A stretch of 64,000 bases of DNA from Lachnospiraceae bacterium (GTDB lineage: Bacteria; Bacillota; Clostridia; Lachnospirales; Lachnospiraceae). This document shows, piece after piece, positions 54,605 through 64,000 of the stretch (position 1 is its first letter; each line of letters opens with the position of its first letter). The notes under the pieces are model-generated. The model worked only from the letters and a program-made list of their open reading frames with translations, was not told where the DNA came from and did not search any database. Where the stretch lies: the NCBI GenBank assembly GCA_014804695.1, contig JAAUZJ010000024.1, forward strand, positions 126,105 to 190,104, written 5' to 3'. The translations under genes and the position numbers were made by a program.

Positions 54605-55759
54605 ATGACGACAAACGAAAAAGCACTCAAACTTCACGAAGAATGGAACGGAAAACTTGAAACAATATCAAAAACACCGGTTAAAACCAGAGAGGACTTA
54701 GCACTTGCCTATACCCCTGGGGTAGCAGAACCCTGTAAGGTAATTGCTCAGGATAAAGAAGCTGCCTATACCTATACATGGAAAGCCAATACGGTAGCGG
54801 TGGTTTCAGACGGAAGTGCAGTGCTTGGACTTGGAAATATAGGACCTTATGCCGCTATGCCGGTTATGGAAGGAAAAGCGGTGCTTTTTAAGGAATTCGG
54901 CGGCGTTAATGCCGTACCTATCTGCCTTGATACCCAGGACACCGAAGAGATCATCAAAGCGGTAACTTATCTTGCACCGGGCTTTGGCGGTATTAATCTG
55001 GAAGACATAAGCGCTCCGCGCTGCTTTGAAATAGAAGAAAGATTAAAAGAGATTCTCGACATCCCTGTATTTCATGATGACCAGCATGGTACGGCAATCG
55101 TCGTACTTGCCGGAATCATCAATGCACTCAAGGTTACAGGAAAGAAAAAAGAAGACTGTAAAGTAGTTGTAAACGGTGCCGGAAGCGCGGGAATTGCCAT
55201 TACCAAGCTGCTTCTCACATACGGCTTTACCAATGTGATCATGTGCGACAAGATAGGTATTATAAATAAATCCGTGGAGGGGCTGAATGAAATGCAGCAG
55301 AAAATGGCCGAATTGACCAATCCGGACAATGAAAGCGGCAGCCTTGCAGATGCAATGAAAGGCGCGGATATCTTTGTCGGAGTCTCAGCTCCAAATATTG
55401 TAACACCTGAAATGGCAGCATCCATGAATAAGGATTCCATTCTTTTTGCAATGGCTAATCCTGTACCGGAAATCATGCCGGATAAAGCCAAAGCTGCGGG
55501 TGTCCGTATAGTAGGCACCGGGCGTTCTGACTTCCCTAATCAGATTAATAACGTAGTTGCATTTCCCGGCATTTTCAAAGGCGCCCTTGAAGGACGTGCA
55601 AGGCAGATTACCGAGGAAATGAAGTTGGCGGCAGCTAATGCGATTGCCGGACTTGTACCGGATGATGAACTAAACGAAGATAACATTATGCCCGAGGCTT
55701 TTAATCCACAAGTGGCTGAAGTAGTAGCCAATGCAGTTAAATCTCATATACATGACTGA
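54605..55759 (+). CDS. NAD(P)-dependent malic enzyme, short form
   Basis: A 384-residue enzyme that decarboxylates malate to pyruvate. Motifs in order: YTPGVAEPC, SDGSAVLGLGNIGP, EFGGVNAVPICLDT, HDDQHGTAIV (metal and malate site) and the Rossmann NGAGSAGIAI. Length equals the short bacterial form lacking the phosphotransacetylase-like tail. The acceptor (NAD or NADP) cannot be fixed from sequence. GAGG lies upstream; a DUF4364 gene follows after 5 nt. Confidence 0.96.
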   Translation: MTTNEKALKLHEEWNGKLETISKTPVKTREDLALAYTPGVAEPCKVIAQDKEAAYTYTWKANTVAVVSDGSAVLGLGNIGPYAAMPVMEGKAVLFKEFGGVNAVPICLDTQDTEEIIKAVTYLAPGFGGINLEDISAPRCFEIEERLKEILDIPVFHDDQHGTAIVVLAGIINALKVTGKKKEDCKVVVNGAGSAGIAITKLLLTYGFTNVIMCDKIGIINKSVEGLNEMQQKMAELTNPDNESGSLADAMKGADIFVGVSAPNIVTPEMAASMNKDSILFAMANPVPEIMPDKAKAAGVRIVGTGRSDFPNQINNVVAFPGIFKGALEGRARQITEEMKLAAANAIAGLVPDDELNEDNIMPEAFNPQVAEVVANAVKSHIHD

Positions 55760-55764
55760 AAGGC

Positions 55765-56295
55765 ATGATTATTAATATGATACAGGAAGATTCATTAATA
55801 CAATATAAATTGATCGTACTATATATGCTTGGCAGGGCCGCTTTTCCAATTACTAAAGCGCAGGTAGCGGATTTTATCTTAGAGCAGGAATATACTGACT
55901 TTTTGACGCTGCAACAGGTTTTTGCCGAACTTGACAATTCAGATATGATAACGGCAAGAACCGTCCGCAACCGTACACATCTTACAATAACAAAAGAGGG
56001 CAGGGAAACCCTGTCCTTTTTTGAAAAGCGTCTGAGCAATGTCACCAGAAAAAAGATCGACGATTTCTTTCGCGAAAATGAACTGGAAATGCGCAATGAA
56101 GTCTCCATTCTCTCTGATTACTACAAATCTACATCGGGAGAATATGAGGTTCACCTTGTTGCTACGGAAAAGAAAATAAACTTAGTTGACATAACTATGT
56201 CAGTGCCTGATGCCGAAACAGCGGCTTCCATCTGCGATAACTGGCAGAAAAAGAATCAGGCAGTATATAAGTATTTAATCGAACAATTATTTTGA
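55765..56295 (+). CDS. DUF4364 family protein (winged-helix-like)
   Basis: A 176-residue protein of a Clostridia-specific family. Residues 10-90 form a winged-helix-like domain (LIQYKLIVLYMLGRAAFPITKAQ, split over helices, and ITKEGRETLSFFEKRL); the second half is an alpha/beta domain with EYEVHLVATEKKINLVDITMSV. A DNA-binding or regulatory role is plausible but unproven. An alternative ATG lies four codons in. Cotranscribed with malic enzyme. Confidence 0.85.
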   Translation: MIINMIQEDSLIQYKLIVLYMLGRAAFPITKAQVADFILEQEYTDFLTLQQVFAELDNSDMITARTVRNRTHLTITKEGRETLSFFEKRLSNVTRKKIDDFFRENELEMRNEVSILSDYYKSTSGEYEVHLVATEKKINLVDITMSVPDAETAASICDNWQKKNQAVYKYLIEQLF

Positions 56296-56309
56296 TATTT
56301 TAATCACTT

Positions 56310-58334
56310 TTAATAGTTCTTAATAACTTCAACCCAACTTGAAATTCCTATAATTTTCAATGCGAAGTCCGTATATTCCGACGCCTTATCCGTATCTATA
56401 TACTTATATGCGTTATATATGGACTTACGTCCGCCTCCGGCACTGTTTAAGCCAAACGCAAGCCCTTGTGCTACTTCTACGGAAGCATCCGTTTGTCTGG
56501 ATAAAAGCAGTGAATCAATATACTGGTTTGCTTCCACTATTTTATATGCATATACAAAGGAAGCTGCCTGCAGTTCCTGTCCGGCAGACGAGGTATAGCC
56601 CATTTCACTAAGCGATACATGCCTTACCTCTCCCGAATCTGTCAAAAACTCCTCTTTTTGCAAATAATCCGTCAGTACATGAATATTTTTAATTGATAAA
56701 ACCGGCGTAGTCTCCGAGTCCAGTATATATGAGGCTGCTTTACCGGACGGACTCCATGCTTTTGCACTGTTTAGGGGATAATTGTAAGGATGCTGCGCTA
56801 CGTCCCAATCAATATTTCCGCCGTTTTTAATATTAATGTTAAAAGCATCCAATATTTCCTTAGCGCCGTACCCGTTGGTTTTTGTCAGGCTCTTGCCCCA
56901 CTGCTGGTCTAATGAAATATAAACCCTTGCATTGCCGTTGATGCTCTTTATGGAATTGTAAAAAACGCGAAAAGCCTTGGCATACTCCTCGACGTAATCT
57001 TTCGTCTCCATATATTTTATATAATTCCACTCATGTCTGGCGTTTATCTCATTTCCGATTATCCAGTTCATAACCTTTCCATGGGAATTTCCGCTGTAAC
57101 GCTCCGCCAGAAATGAAGCTATTGCCGCTATATGCTCTATACCGCTCTCATCCGCTGCATTAAAAGCAGCATAAGGTGCGCTTCCGCCGGAACGTGCCAA
57201 CGGATGAATAAGCTCTGTCTTACCTGACGCATTATTTAAAATGATCGCCGTAACATCTATTCCTTTTTTGGTCAATGTTGAAAAAACATGGTCATATTCT
57301 TCCACCACCGAGCGGTTGAAGGAATAAGTTTTTCCATTATATGTATAATTCACTCCGGAGCCGCTAAAAAACCGGCTTAAGAATATATTGTAAGCCGCAT
57401 GCTTAACACCTAAGTCATCAAGCTCTGAGCCAGAGAGTTTGTTAGGATCAACCAACAACCCTTTCTTGGACTTCGTCTGTGAAAAGGATGGCGTATACTT
57501 TGCACTCTCCTCCGGGTTGGTAATATAACGCGGCTTACTGATCTCAACAAATTCCCCGTCTTTGAGCATCGCCACAACAAACTTTGAAAAAAGTCTGGAA
57601 TTAGCGGTATTGTAATTGAGATTGACCGAAAAAGTCAATTCAGTATCCTTCTGCTCTTCTATTATGTATTCCTCACCGTTTATCGCGCTTTCAAAGGGTT
57701 TTTCCGCAAATATGTAGTAATAACCGTCATCACTTGCTGCAATCGCCGGTGCGGTAACTTTAACATCCACTTTTCCGGTTTCGCTGTTGATCAGGCAGCT
57801 TTCAATTGTTGCAAATTCAGCCGTATTTTCCGCCGTGAGCTCTACCTCTTCCGGTCTGTTCCCTATACCTTCAAGCATATAGCTCATTACCTTTGCAGAA
57901 TCTACAGAAGTATCTTTGCCTGCCGCCTTTACAAGTCCCGCTTTCTTACTCTGCCTATAAGAGTATTCCATCACTTCTTCTATGCCGTCATAGTTCATGG
58001 TTTCTACTGCTGTAAGTTTAGCTTTATGAGTACGCATTAAAAGATAAGCCGAGGCAGAAAGTAAAAGTACGGCTGCTACTGCCGCGGAAATTCTGACCGC
58101 CGGATTTTTTATTAAATTGGCTATTTTTATATTTTTTAAAATATTATTTTCTTGACTATACTGGTCAATATCAGTATTTTCTTCATGTATCAGCTCTTTT
58201 TCCCTGAGCCTTATATCTCTTTCCCTGCGTTTCTTTTCTTTTATTTTCTCTTTATTTGCTTTAATCTTTTCTCTGTCAAGTTCTCTTCTTCTATATTTAA
58301 TCTTATGTCCGTCCATTTTTTCTTTCTGATTCAT
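56310..58334 (-). CDS. DUF5722 membrane-anchored glycoside hydrolase-like protein
   Basis: A 674-residue protein with a very basic 80-residue cytoplasmic N-terminus, one helix (about 85-105, NPAVRISAAVAAVLLLSASAY) and an extracellular part. The second half shows the TIM-barrel-like features of DUF5722 (WIIGNEINARHEWNYIKYM, with an NE pair like clan-A glycosidases; AQHPYNYPL; LSEMGYTS). A carbohydrate-active role is likely, substrate unknown. I chose the third-codon ATG at 58334 because the ribosome site GGAAG fits it. It overlaps the rarA 3' end by 32 bp. Confidence 0.85.
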   Translation of the reverse strand: MNQKEKMDGHKIKYRRRELDREKIKANKEKIKEKKRRERDIRLREKELIHEENTDIDQYSQENNILKNIKIANLIKNPAVRISAAVAAVLLLSASAYLLMRTHKAKLTAVETMNYDGIEEVMEYSYRQSKKAGLVKAAGKDTSVDSAKVMSYMLEGIGNRPEEVELTAENTAEFATIESCLINSETGKVDVKVTAPAIAASDDGYYYIFAEKPFESAINGEEYIIEEQKDTELTFSVNLNYNTANSRLFSKFVVAMLKDGEFVEISKPRYITNPEESAKYTPSFSQTKSKKGLLVDPNKLSGSELDDLGVKHAAYNIFLSRFFSGSGVNYTYNGKTYSFNRSVVEEYDHVFSTLTKKGIDVTAIILNNASGKTELIHPLARSGGSAPYAAFNAADESGIEHIAAIASFLAERYSGNSHGKVMNWIIGNEINARHEWNYIKYMETKDYVEEYAKAFRVFYNSIKSINGNARVYISLDQQWGKSLTKTNGYGAKEILDAFNINIKNGGNIDWDVAQHPYNYPLNSAKAWSPSGKAASYILDSETTPVLSIKNIHVLTDYLQKEEFLTDSGEVRHVSLSEMGYTSSAGQELQAASFVYAYKIVEANQYIDSLLLSRQTDASVEVAQGLAFGLNSAGGGRKSIYNAYKYIDTDKASEYTDFALKIIGISSWVEVIKNY

Positions 58335-59658
58335 GGGCTGCATCTTCCTTTATACGTTTCATGTGTTCTCTTATTTTTGCTTCATAACCGTTTCCTGAAG
58401 GCCTGTAGAATTCCTTTCCATTCAGTTCATACGGCAAATATTGTTGCTCTACATAATTATTAGGATAATCATGAGCATACTTATATCCTACCCCGCGGCC
58501 GAGATTTTTGGCACCTTTATAATGCGCATCCTGTAAATGCGTCGGAATCGGAAGATTTCCGGTCTGTTTAACTGTTTCCATTACTTCAAAAATTGCTTCG
58601 CAGCAGGAATTACTCTTTGGCGCCGACGCCACATAAGCGGCTGCCTGCGATAAGATTATCTGTGCCTCGGGCATACCAACCCTTTCAACCGCCAAAGATG
58701 CACTGACTGCTACAGTCAATGCATTAGGATCCGCATTTCCCACATCTTCTGCCGCGCATATCATAATTCTTCTTGCGATAAAAGTTACACTTTCTCCTGC
58801 ATAAAGCATCCTTCCCAAATAGTAAACAGCCGCATCCGCATCAGATCCTCTCATGCTTTTGATAAAAGCAGATATGGTATCATAATGGCTGTCTCCGCCC
58901 TTATCATAGCGTATAGTCCTTCTCTGAATACACTCCTTGGCTACTTCCAGCGTAATATGTATCTTATTATCCTCACTTCTTGGCGTAGTCATTATGCCTA
59001 ACTCCACCGCATTAAGTGCATGCCTTGCATCCCCGCCGGAAAGGTCCGAAAGAAACTCCAATGCATCTTCGTCAATGACCGCGTCGTATCCTCCCATTCC
59101 TTTGTCCTTATCATACACGGCTCTCCGGATCAGTTCTTTGATATCCTCTCTATCCAAAGGGTTAAGTTCAAAAATTATAGAACGGGAAATCAAAGCTCCA
59201 TTTACCTCAAAATACGGATTCTCGGTAGTTGCACCAATAAGTATGATTGTTCCATCCTCTACAAAAGGCAGCAGATAATCCTGCTGTCCCTTGTTAAAAC
59301 GATGTATCTCATCTATAAAAAGTATAGTCTTTTTTCCATACATGCCATTTACATTCTTGGCCTGCTCCACCACTGCTTCCATGTCCTTCTTGCCGGCTAC
59401 AGTAGCGTTAATCTGCGTAAACTCCGCGCTTGTTGTATTAGCAATTACTTTGGCAAGCGTAGTTTTACCGGTTCCCGGCGGTCCATAGAATATGATCGAG
59501 CTTAACTTGTCCGCCTTGATTGCACGGTACAACAGCTTGTCCTTACCGATAATATGCTGCTGGCCCACTACCTCATCCAGAGTAGTTGGCCTTAATCTTG
59601 CCGCAAGCGGGGATTCTTTTTCCATATTTGTGCTTCTCATGTAGTCAAATAAATCCAT
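58303..59658 (-). CDS. rarA: Replication-associated recombination protein A (RarA/MgsA)
   Basis: A 451-residue AAA+ ATPase acting at stalled replication forks. Walker A YGPPGTGKTTLAK, Walker B LFIDEIHRFNKGQQD, sensor 1 GATTENPYFEVN, and the C-terminal tetramerisation domain (RGSDADAAVYYLGRML, PKSNSCCEAI). Full length. Its end overlaps the DUF5722 gene. Confidence 0.96.
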   Translation of the reverse strand: MDLFDYMRSTNMEKESPLAARLRPTTLDEVVGQQHIIGKDKLLYRAIKADKLSSIIFYGPPGTGKTTLAKVIANTTSAEFTQINATVAGKKDMEAVVEQAKNVNGMYGKKTILFIDEIHRFNKGQQDYLLPFVEDGTIILIGATTENPYFEVNGALISRSIIFELNPLDREDIKELIRRAVYDKDKGMGGYDAVIDEDALEFLSDLSGGDARHALNAVELGIMTTPRSEDNKIHITLEVAKECIQRRTIRYDKGGDSHYDTISAFIKSMRGSDADAAVYYLGRMLYAGESVTFIARRIMICAAEDVGNADPNALTVAVSASLAVERVGMPEAQIILSQAAAYVASAPKSNSCCEAIFEVMETVKQTGNLPIPTHLQDAHYKGAKNLGRGVGYKYAHDYPNNYVEQQYLPYELNGKEFYRPSGNGYEAKIREHMKRIKEDAAHESERKNGRT

Positions 59659-59845
59659 TGTATTGGCTCCTGTGGCGCCTATTTGCGCATTTACTCTATC
59701 TTAACACCTCACAATGCCAAGTGCAAATGTAAAATTTAACTCTCCCGATAATTAACAGCCAATATATATTAATGTAAAAAAACACATTTATTCCATCTTT
59801 TTGGAAATCATGTGCTTTTTAGTTCTTATTATTACGAATTATGTA

Positions 59846-59874
59846 TTGCACATCGTACATAAATGTGCTATATT
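59846..59874 (+). promoter_or_regulatory. Promoter of the Rpn-like nuclease gene
   Basis: TTGCAC (59846-59851), 17-bp spacer, TATATT (59869-59874). A GCACAT...ATGTGC dyad overlaps the -35 and the spacer and could be an operator. The rest of 59659-60024 is AT-rich and shows no gene. Confidence 0.55.
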
Positions 59875-60024
59875 GTGTACATCATTTCATTTTAGTGTTA
59901 TATCATGTTTCGCATACATCATTAAATATACAATAATTCACAAAGTGAATTTCCGTTTTTTCTCAAATCTTAAATTATTCTCAGGATATATCATCCTGTC
60001 TTATCAAGAAAGGAAAGCACATCT

Positions 60025-60924
60025 ATGAATCAAAACACATCTACAACCCGAAATGCGTATACAAATTCAAACATACCTACACTCTCAAACCGACACACTA
60101 TCTCTTCTTTTCAATCTGCACATGGCACAATACCTTACAACATGACCAACGACTACATGTTTCGTGCAGTCTTACAGTCCAATAACAAAGTCCTCCGCGG
60201 GCTAGTCTGTTCTCTCCTTCATCTTAAGGAAAGAGAAGTCCGCTCTGTTGAAATCACCAATAGTATAATCCTTGGCGAGTCCATTAAGGACAAGGAAATC
60301 CGACTCGATATCAATGTCATTTTAAATAATAATACACATATCAATCTTGAAATGCAGGTAGCCAATGAACTAAACTGGCCTGACCGCTCACTCCTGTATA
60401 TGAGCCGTTCATTTGACCAACTCAATCACGGGCAAAAGTATCAAGAGATAAAGCCTGTTATACATATCGGTTTCTTGGACTATACCCTTTTCAAAGAATA
60501 TCCGGAATTTTATGCAACTTATAAACTAATTAATGTTAACAATAACCATATTTATAGTGACAAAATAACCCTTAGTGTGGTAAACTTAGCTAGAATAGAT
60601 TTAGCAACAAATGATGATAAGGAGTATCAAATAGATAAGTGGGCTTCTCTTTTTAAAGCGACTACTTGGGAGGATCTTAAAATGATAGCAGCTAATAATA
60701 TATATTTAAACGAAGCATCCCAGACTATTTACCATATGAACTCGGATTACTGGATTCGTAAGGCATGCATTGAACGTGAGGAATATTATCTGGATATACA
60801 ATGTTTCAATGAGACCATTGCTGAACAGGAGAAAATCATCGCAGAGCAGGGTAATACCATTACCGAACAAGAAAACACTATCCAACAGCTCCGTGCTGAG
60901 ATTGAATCCTTAACAAGCAGGTAG
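60025..60924 (+). CDS. Rpn/PD-(D/E)XK-type nuclease with coiled-coil tail
   Basis: A 299-residue protein of the recombination-promoting nuclease (formerly putative transposase, PDDEXK_2) family. TNDYMFRAVL starts the domain; the active-site pattern is EIRLDINVILNNNTHINLEMQV (Asp ... Glu-x-Gln in place of Lys). The C-terminus (about 255-299) is a heptad coiled coil with repeated AEQxxxI units (IAEQEKIIAEQGNTITEQEN), a segment that varies in copy number in this family. It stands alone, with an AT-rich promoter region. Confidence 0.9.
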   Translation: MNQNTSTTRNAYTNSNIPTLSNRHTISSFQSAHGTIPYNMTNDYMFRAVLQSNNKVLRGLVCSLLHLKEREVRSVEITNSIILGESIKDKEIRLDINVILNNNTHINLEMQVANELNWPDRSLLYMSRSFDQLNHGQKYQEIKPVIHIGFLDYTLFKEYPEFYATYKLINVNNNHIYSDKITLSVVNLARIDLATNDDKEYQIDKWASLFKATTWEDLKMIAANNIYLNEASQTIYHMNSDYWIRKACIEREEYYLDIQCFNETIAEQEKIIAEQGNTITEQENTIQQLRAEIESLTSR

Positions 60925-60996
60925 ATGTTGCATGTCAATAAAAGAAACAGCTGCTTTGACAAGCCATATCTGATTCTCTCTAAAACAATGTGCCTC

Positions 60997-63081
60997 TTAT
61001 ATCATAATAATATATATCAACGTCAGCGCCAATCCAATCCCAAACATCAACAACCCAAATGACAAGCTCCTCTGGATGATCATCGAACTCTCCCTAATCT
61101 CCTCATACCTGGCTGCCGCCGCATGCACGAAATCAATGTGCTTAGGATTTTTTCTGCCCCACAGGCGGTTTCGGACTGTCTGACATAAGTTCATGGTCTT
61201 TCCTATAAATTCGCTTATAATATTCCCTTCCCTGCGCTCATGCGGCAGTTTGGAGTCTTTATACAGAGTCTTACGCAGTATCACTACAACGGTATCTAAT
61301 AAGCTATCACATACTCTGCTTGCAATCGCACAGACAGTCGGAATGAAGCCTAACAGTATAGGCCTATATATCAGATTTTCCATATCCAGCCACTTCGGCC
61401 ATGCATTGATATAATCGTCCTCACGCATAAGGAGCTTCCGTATTATCAGGAAATATACTAAAACTCCGATTATAATTGATATGGCAGCGCCCTTTAAATT
61501 ATTAAGGCTAAAATATGCCACCGCATGCCCTGTGTTCTCTGCTGCATAAAAGCCAAGCCTTAGCGCTTTATAATCCATGAAATTTTTACCAAGTTTTGCC
61601 ACTCTGTCCATTAAAGTATGCGGGAAAAGCCCCCATATAAACAGGACCGCCGCGCTCACTGTCAGTGCAAACGTACTTTCTGCATTCATATAATGCTTTA
61701 AATTGTCATATTTACTCTGTTTATTGGCATCCTTATTTTTTTCCACAAATATTGCGACGAAAATCTTAGTCATATATGCGAGCGTAAGCCCGCCGCTTAA
61801 CAGGAAAATAATCTCAATGGTTTTCATTATCCCTGCGCCGCCGTATTCCACTATGCTTTCGTGAAGGAGCGTCTTGCTGATATATCCGCCAAATAACGGA
61901 ATTCCGGCTATAGCCAGCGCACCGGTTAAGAAACTGAGCATAAGAAGCGGTTTCTTTCTTCCAAAACCACGTATCTCATTCAGGTCAAGGGCATGTATAT
62001 TCATGAAGATAATACCTGCCGCCATAAACAGAACTAACTTAATCATTGAGTGGTTGAGCATATGAAGCATTGTGCCATTAACTGCCAATGTGTTTTCCTC
62101 ACCCAAAAGTCCCTGCATACCTACGCCAACCAGAATAAAACCGATCTGGGACATAGACGAGCACGCAAGAGTACGTTTTAAATCTATGGAAAATACCGCT
62201 AAAAGCGCACCGCCAAACATAGTCAGTACTCCGATTCCCAAAATCAGGCTGCCCCACATGGCATCGTGCAGAAAAATGTCGCAACTTACTATCAGTATTC
62301 CAAATACTCCCGTTTTAGTCAAAATACCTGACAAAAGCGCAGACGCCGGTGCCGGAGCTACCGGATGGGCCTTAGGCAGCCAGATATGCAGCGGAAAAGC
62401 TCCTGCCTTAGCGCCAAACCCTACAAGCAGACATGCGCCCGCCGCGTAGAGCAGAGGCTTATCAGGATAAAGCAGCGTCATTATGAAAATCTCATCCATA
62501 TCCAGAGTTCCAAGCTCATGATAAAGAATAAAAATTCCCATAAGCATAACAAGACCGCCAATAACCGCAACAGCAAGGTATGTTGCCGCTGCCCTTAACG
62601 AAGCCTCGTTTTCTTCCTGCGCTACCCATACATAAGATGTAAACGACATAATCTCAAAGAATATAAAGGTTGTAAACAAATCCGATGAAAGAAATACTCC
62701 CATTGTTGCGCCCAGCGTAGCGAGCATAAACAGATAAAAGCGGTTTCTGTTATCATGATGCCTGAAATATTCCCTTGAAAGGATAGTCGTCATCATCCAC
62801 ATAAATGCCGCCACCATAGCATAAACCAGTCTGAAACCTTCCATTGTAAAACTCAGCCCCATGCCACAGATTCCGGATATCTCGCAATAATAAAAAGACA
62901 AGGAAGTGCTTTTAGTGCAATTAGATACAAACAGCACAAGCGTTATTATAAACTCGCTTATTACAATAAAATCCGCGAAATAATCCCTCACTATTTCCTT
63001 TTTCTTACCAATAATACAGGATAAAACCGCCCCTATAAAAGGATAAAACACCAATACGGCAAGAATCACATCTCCGTTCAT
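60997..63081 (-). CDS. Complex I/Mrp-type proton-conducting membrane subunit (NuoL/HyfB-like)
   Basis: A 694-residue antiporter-like subunit with about 14 core helices and a C-terminal extension of about 190 residues. Key residues: FFEIMSFTSYVW (Glu of helix 5), GAKAGAFPLHIWLPKAHPVAP (Lys of helix 7), LKRTLACSSMSQIG, and HMLNHSMIKLVLFMAAG (helix 12 region). It follows another such subunit by 30 nt. The pair could belong to an Mrp-type antiporter, a membrane-bound hydrogenase or an Ech-type complex; the window does not show the peripheral subunits. Confidence 0.88.
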   Translation of the reverse strand: MNGDVILAVLVFYPFIGAVLSCIIGKKKEIVRDYFADFIVISEFIITLVLFVSNCTKSTSLSFYYCEISGICGMGLSFTMEGFRLVYAMVAAFMWMMTTILSREYFRHHDNRNRFYLFMLATLGATMGVFLSSDLFTTFIFFEIMSFTSYVWVAQEENEASLRAAATYLAVAVIGGLVMLMGIFILYHELGTLDMDEIFIMTLLYPDKPLLYAAGACLLVGFGAKAGAFPLHIWLPKAHPVAPAPASALLSGILTKTGVFGILIVSCDIFLHDAMWGSLILGIGVLTMFGGALLAVFSIDLKRTLACSSMSQIGFILVGVGMQGLLGEENTLAVNGTMLHMLNHSMIKLVLFMAAGIIFMNIHALDLNEIRGFGRKKPLLMLSFLTGALAIAGIPLFGGYISKTLLHESIVEYGGAGIMKTIEIIFLLSGGLTLAYMTKIFVAIFVEKNKDANKQSKYDNLKHYMNAESTFALTVSAAVLFIWGLFPHTLMDRVAKLGKNFMDYKALRLGFYAAENTGHAVAYFSLNNLKGAAISIIIGVLVYFLIIRKLLMREDDYINAWPKWLDMENLIYRPILLGFIPTVCAIASRVCDSLLDTVVVILRKTLYKDSKLPHERREGNIISEFIGKTMNLCQTVRNRLWGRKNPKHIDFVHAAAARYEEIRESSMIIQRSLSFGLLMFGIGLALTLIYIIMI

Positions 63082-63111
63082 ATTCCTAAGTCTCCTTACA
63101 TCTTAATAATC

Positions 63112-64000
63112 CTAAAACACCGACGCCACAACCCCGGAAACCGCGTCCACCATAATCTGCGGGTGCAGCCCGATTATAAACATCGCAATAACAAATATTG
63201 TAAGCGGAAGCAGCATAACCCAGTTCGGGTCCTCTACATCCGAGATTTTTTCATAGTCAAAGCCTTTTTCCGGAAAAAAGGCGCGTACCGTAATAGTCAA
63301 CATATATATTGCCGTTAAAAGCGCGGAAATCAGGATTGCGGCAAGACCTATATAACCAAGTGGATTAAGGCTCTCTACAGCGCCTTTTGCCAGATACCAC
63401 TTACTTATGAAACCGCAAAGCCCCGGCACTCCCATAAGCGCCATTGCCGATACGGTATATGTGCCAAACACCCACGGCATCTTTTTTCCAAAGCCGTCCA
63501 ACTGGTGTATATAGTTTCTTCCGGTCTTATAGATCACCGCGCCTGCACAGAAGAAAGCGCATATTTTCATAAGCGCATGACTGAGCATATGGGTCAATGC
63601 ACCCGCAAGACCAATCGGAGACATAAGCAGAACGCCAAATAATATATAAGACAGGTTACTGACCGTTGACCAAGCCAGTCTACGTTTTAAATGTGTTTCT
63701 TTTAATGCACGACTGCATCCGTATACAATTGTAAATATTACAAGCGCCATCAACAGATACTGTGCCCATGTTCCCCTAAGCAGCTCTGTACCAAAACTGA
63801 AATAAGTAATCCTAAGCGTTGCAAAAGCGCCTGCCTTTACGACTGCCACCGCATGAAGCAGCGCGGTAACCGGAGTCGGAGCCACGCCTGCCTGTGGAAG
63901 CCAGTCCGAAAACGGGCACATTGCCGCCTTGACGCTGAATCCGCAAAAGCAGATCACATAGATAAGCAGCAGTAAATTAATATTACCGCCCATCTTTGAT
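63112..64000 (-). CDS. Complex I/Mrp-type proton-conducting membrane subunit, partial (start beyond window)
   Basis: The C-terminal 296 or so codons of an antiporter-like subunit; the frame stays open to the window end, so the true start lies to the right. It contains the helix-7/8 region KAAMCPFSDWLPQAGVAPTP, the Lys in AVVKAGAFATLR, and HMLSHALMKICAFFCAG. Upstream in the same direction as the gene at 60997. Confidence 0.88.
   Translation of the reverse strand, partial: SKMGGNINLLLLIYVICFCGFSVKAAMCPFSDWLPQAGVAPTPVTALLHAVAVVKAGAFATLRITYFSFGTELLRGTWAQYLLMALVIFTIVYGCSRALKETHLKRRLAWSTVSNLSYILFGVLLMSPIGLAGALTHMLSHALMKICAFFCAGAVIYKTGRNYIHQLDGFGKKMPWVFGTYTVSAMALMGVPGLCGFISKWYLAKGAVESLNPLGYIGLAAILISALLTAIYMLTITVRAFFPEKGFDYEKISDVEDPNWVMLLPLTIFVIAMFIIGLHPQIMVDAVSGVVASVF

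Overview
The window looks like a chromosome segment of a low-to-mid GC anaerobic Firmicute, most likely a gut member of the Lachnospiraceae (Clostridia). The evidence is the gene order rho - rpmE - DUF1385 - prmC - prfA, the families DUF4364, DUF5722, DUF6020 and DUF1284, rubrerythrin, a bile salt hydrolase, a thiamine ECF S-component behind a TPP riboswitch, and strong Shine-Dalgarno sites with several TTG/GTG starts. No rRNA, tRNA or CRISPR array was seen.

Layout. 0-8.4 kb: a 1967-residue secreted repeat protein on the minus strand, divergent from a LytTR response regulator and its GHKL kinase; the shared intergenic region carries a LytTR/ComE-like direct repeat just upstream of the surface protein promoter. 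8.6-12.7 kb: a secreted protein with eight Cys/His repeats, a bile salt hydrolase with a CPBP membrane protease, and riboswitch-controlled thiT. 12.8-21.2 kb: signalling block with a hybrid PAS kinase, and a four-gene ABC permease/ATPase/OmpR regulator/kinase module. 21.4-30 kb: a possible orphan toxin, a strongly promoted small RNA candidate, fructosamine kinase, a D-Ala-D-Ala carboxypeptidase, a DUF6020 membrane protein, then a decayed mobile element (serine recombinase, relaxase fragment, oriT-like hairpin) that abuts an orphan SOS promoter, and rubrerythrin. 30-37.7 kb: a subtilase, copper efflux (csoR with two operators, and copA fused to a copZ-like domain that has its own ribosome binding site), and a GntR-ABC operon. 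37.8-49.4 kb: small accessory operons (AbrB-glycosyltransferase-GNAT; LysR-NUDIX divergent from an alpha/beta hydrolase), a deletion junction joining a truncated NUDIX gene to a truncated RelB/DinJ antitoxin, M18 aminopeptidase, DUF1284 and a DUF4143 ATPase among dispersed palindromic repeats, and two lipoproteins. 49.4-64 kb: core genes (prfA, prmC, DUF1385, rpmE, rho, malic enzyme, DUF4364, DUF5722, rarA), an Rpn-type nuclease, and two complex I/Mrp-like membrane subunits, the second cut by the window end.

Functionally the segment mixes housekeeping translation and transcription termination genes with host-interaction functions: bile acid deconjugation, a giant secreted protein probably under peptide-type two-component control, copper and peroxide defence, and envelope-stress-like ABC/two-component modules. 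Several spots record genome rearrangement: three copies of one palindromic repeat family, a mobile element scar, and broken genes. The points most worth following are the LytTR-box/giant-protein pair, the eightfold metal-binding-like repeat protein, the CopA-CopZ in-frame fusion with an internal start, the orphan LexA promoter, the dispersed repeat family with conserved core but changing stem arms, and the structured RNA near 22.1 kb. All calls rest on reading the sequence and on recalled family features; no database search was run.
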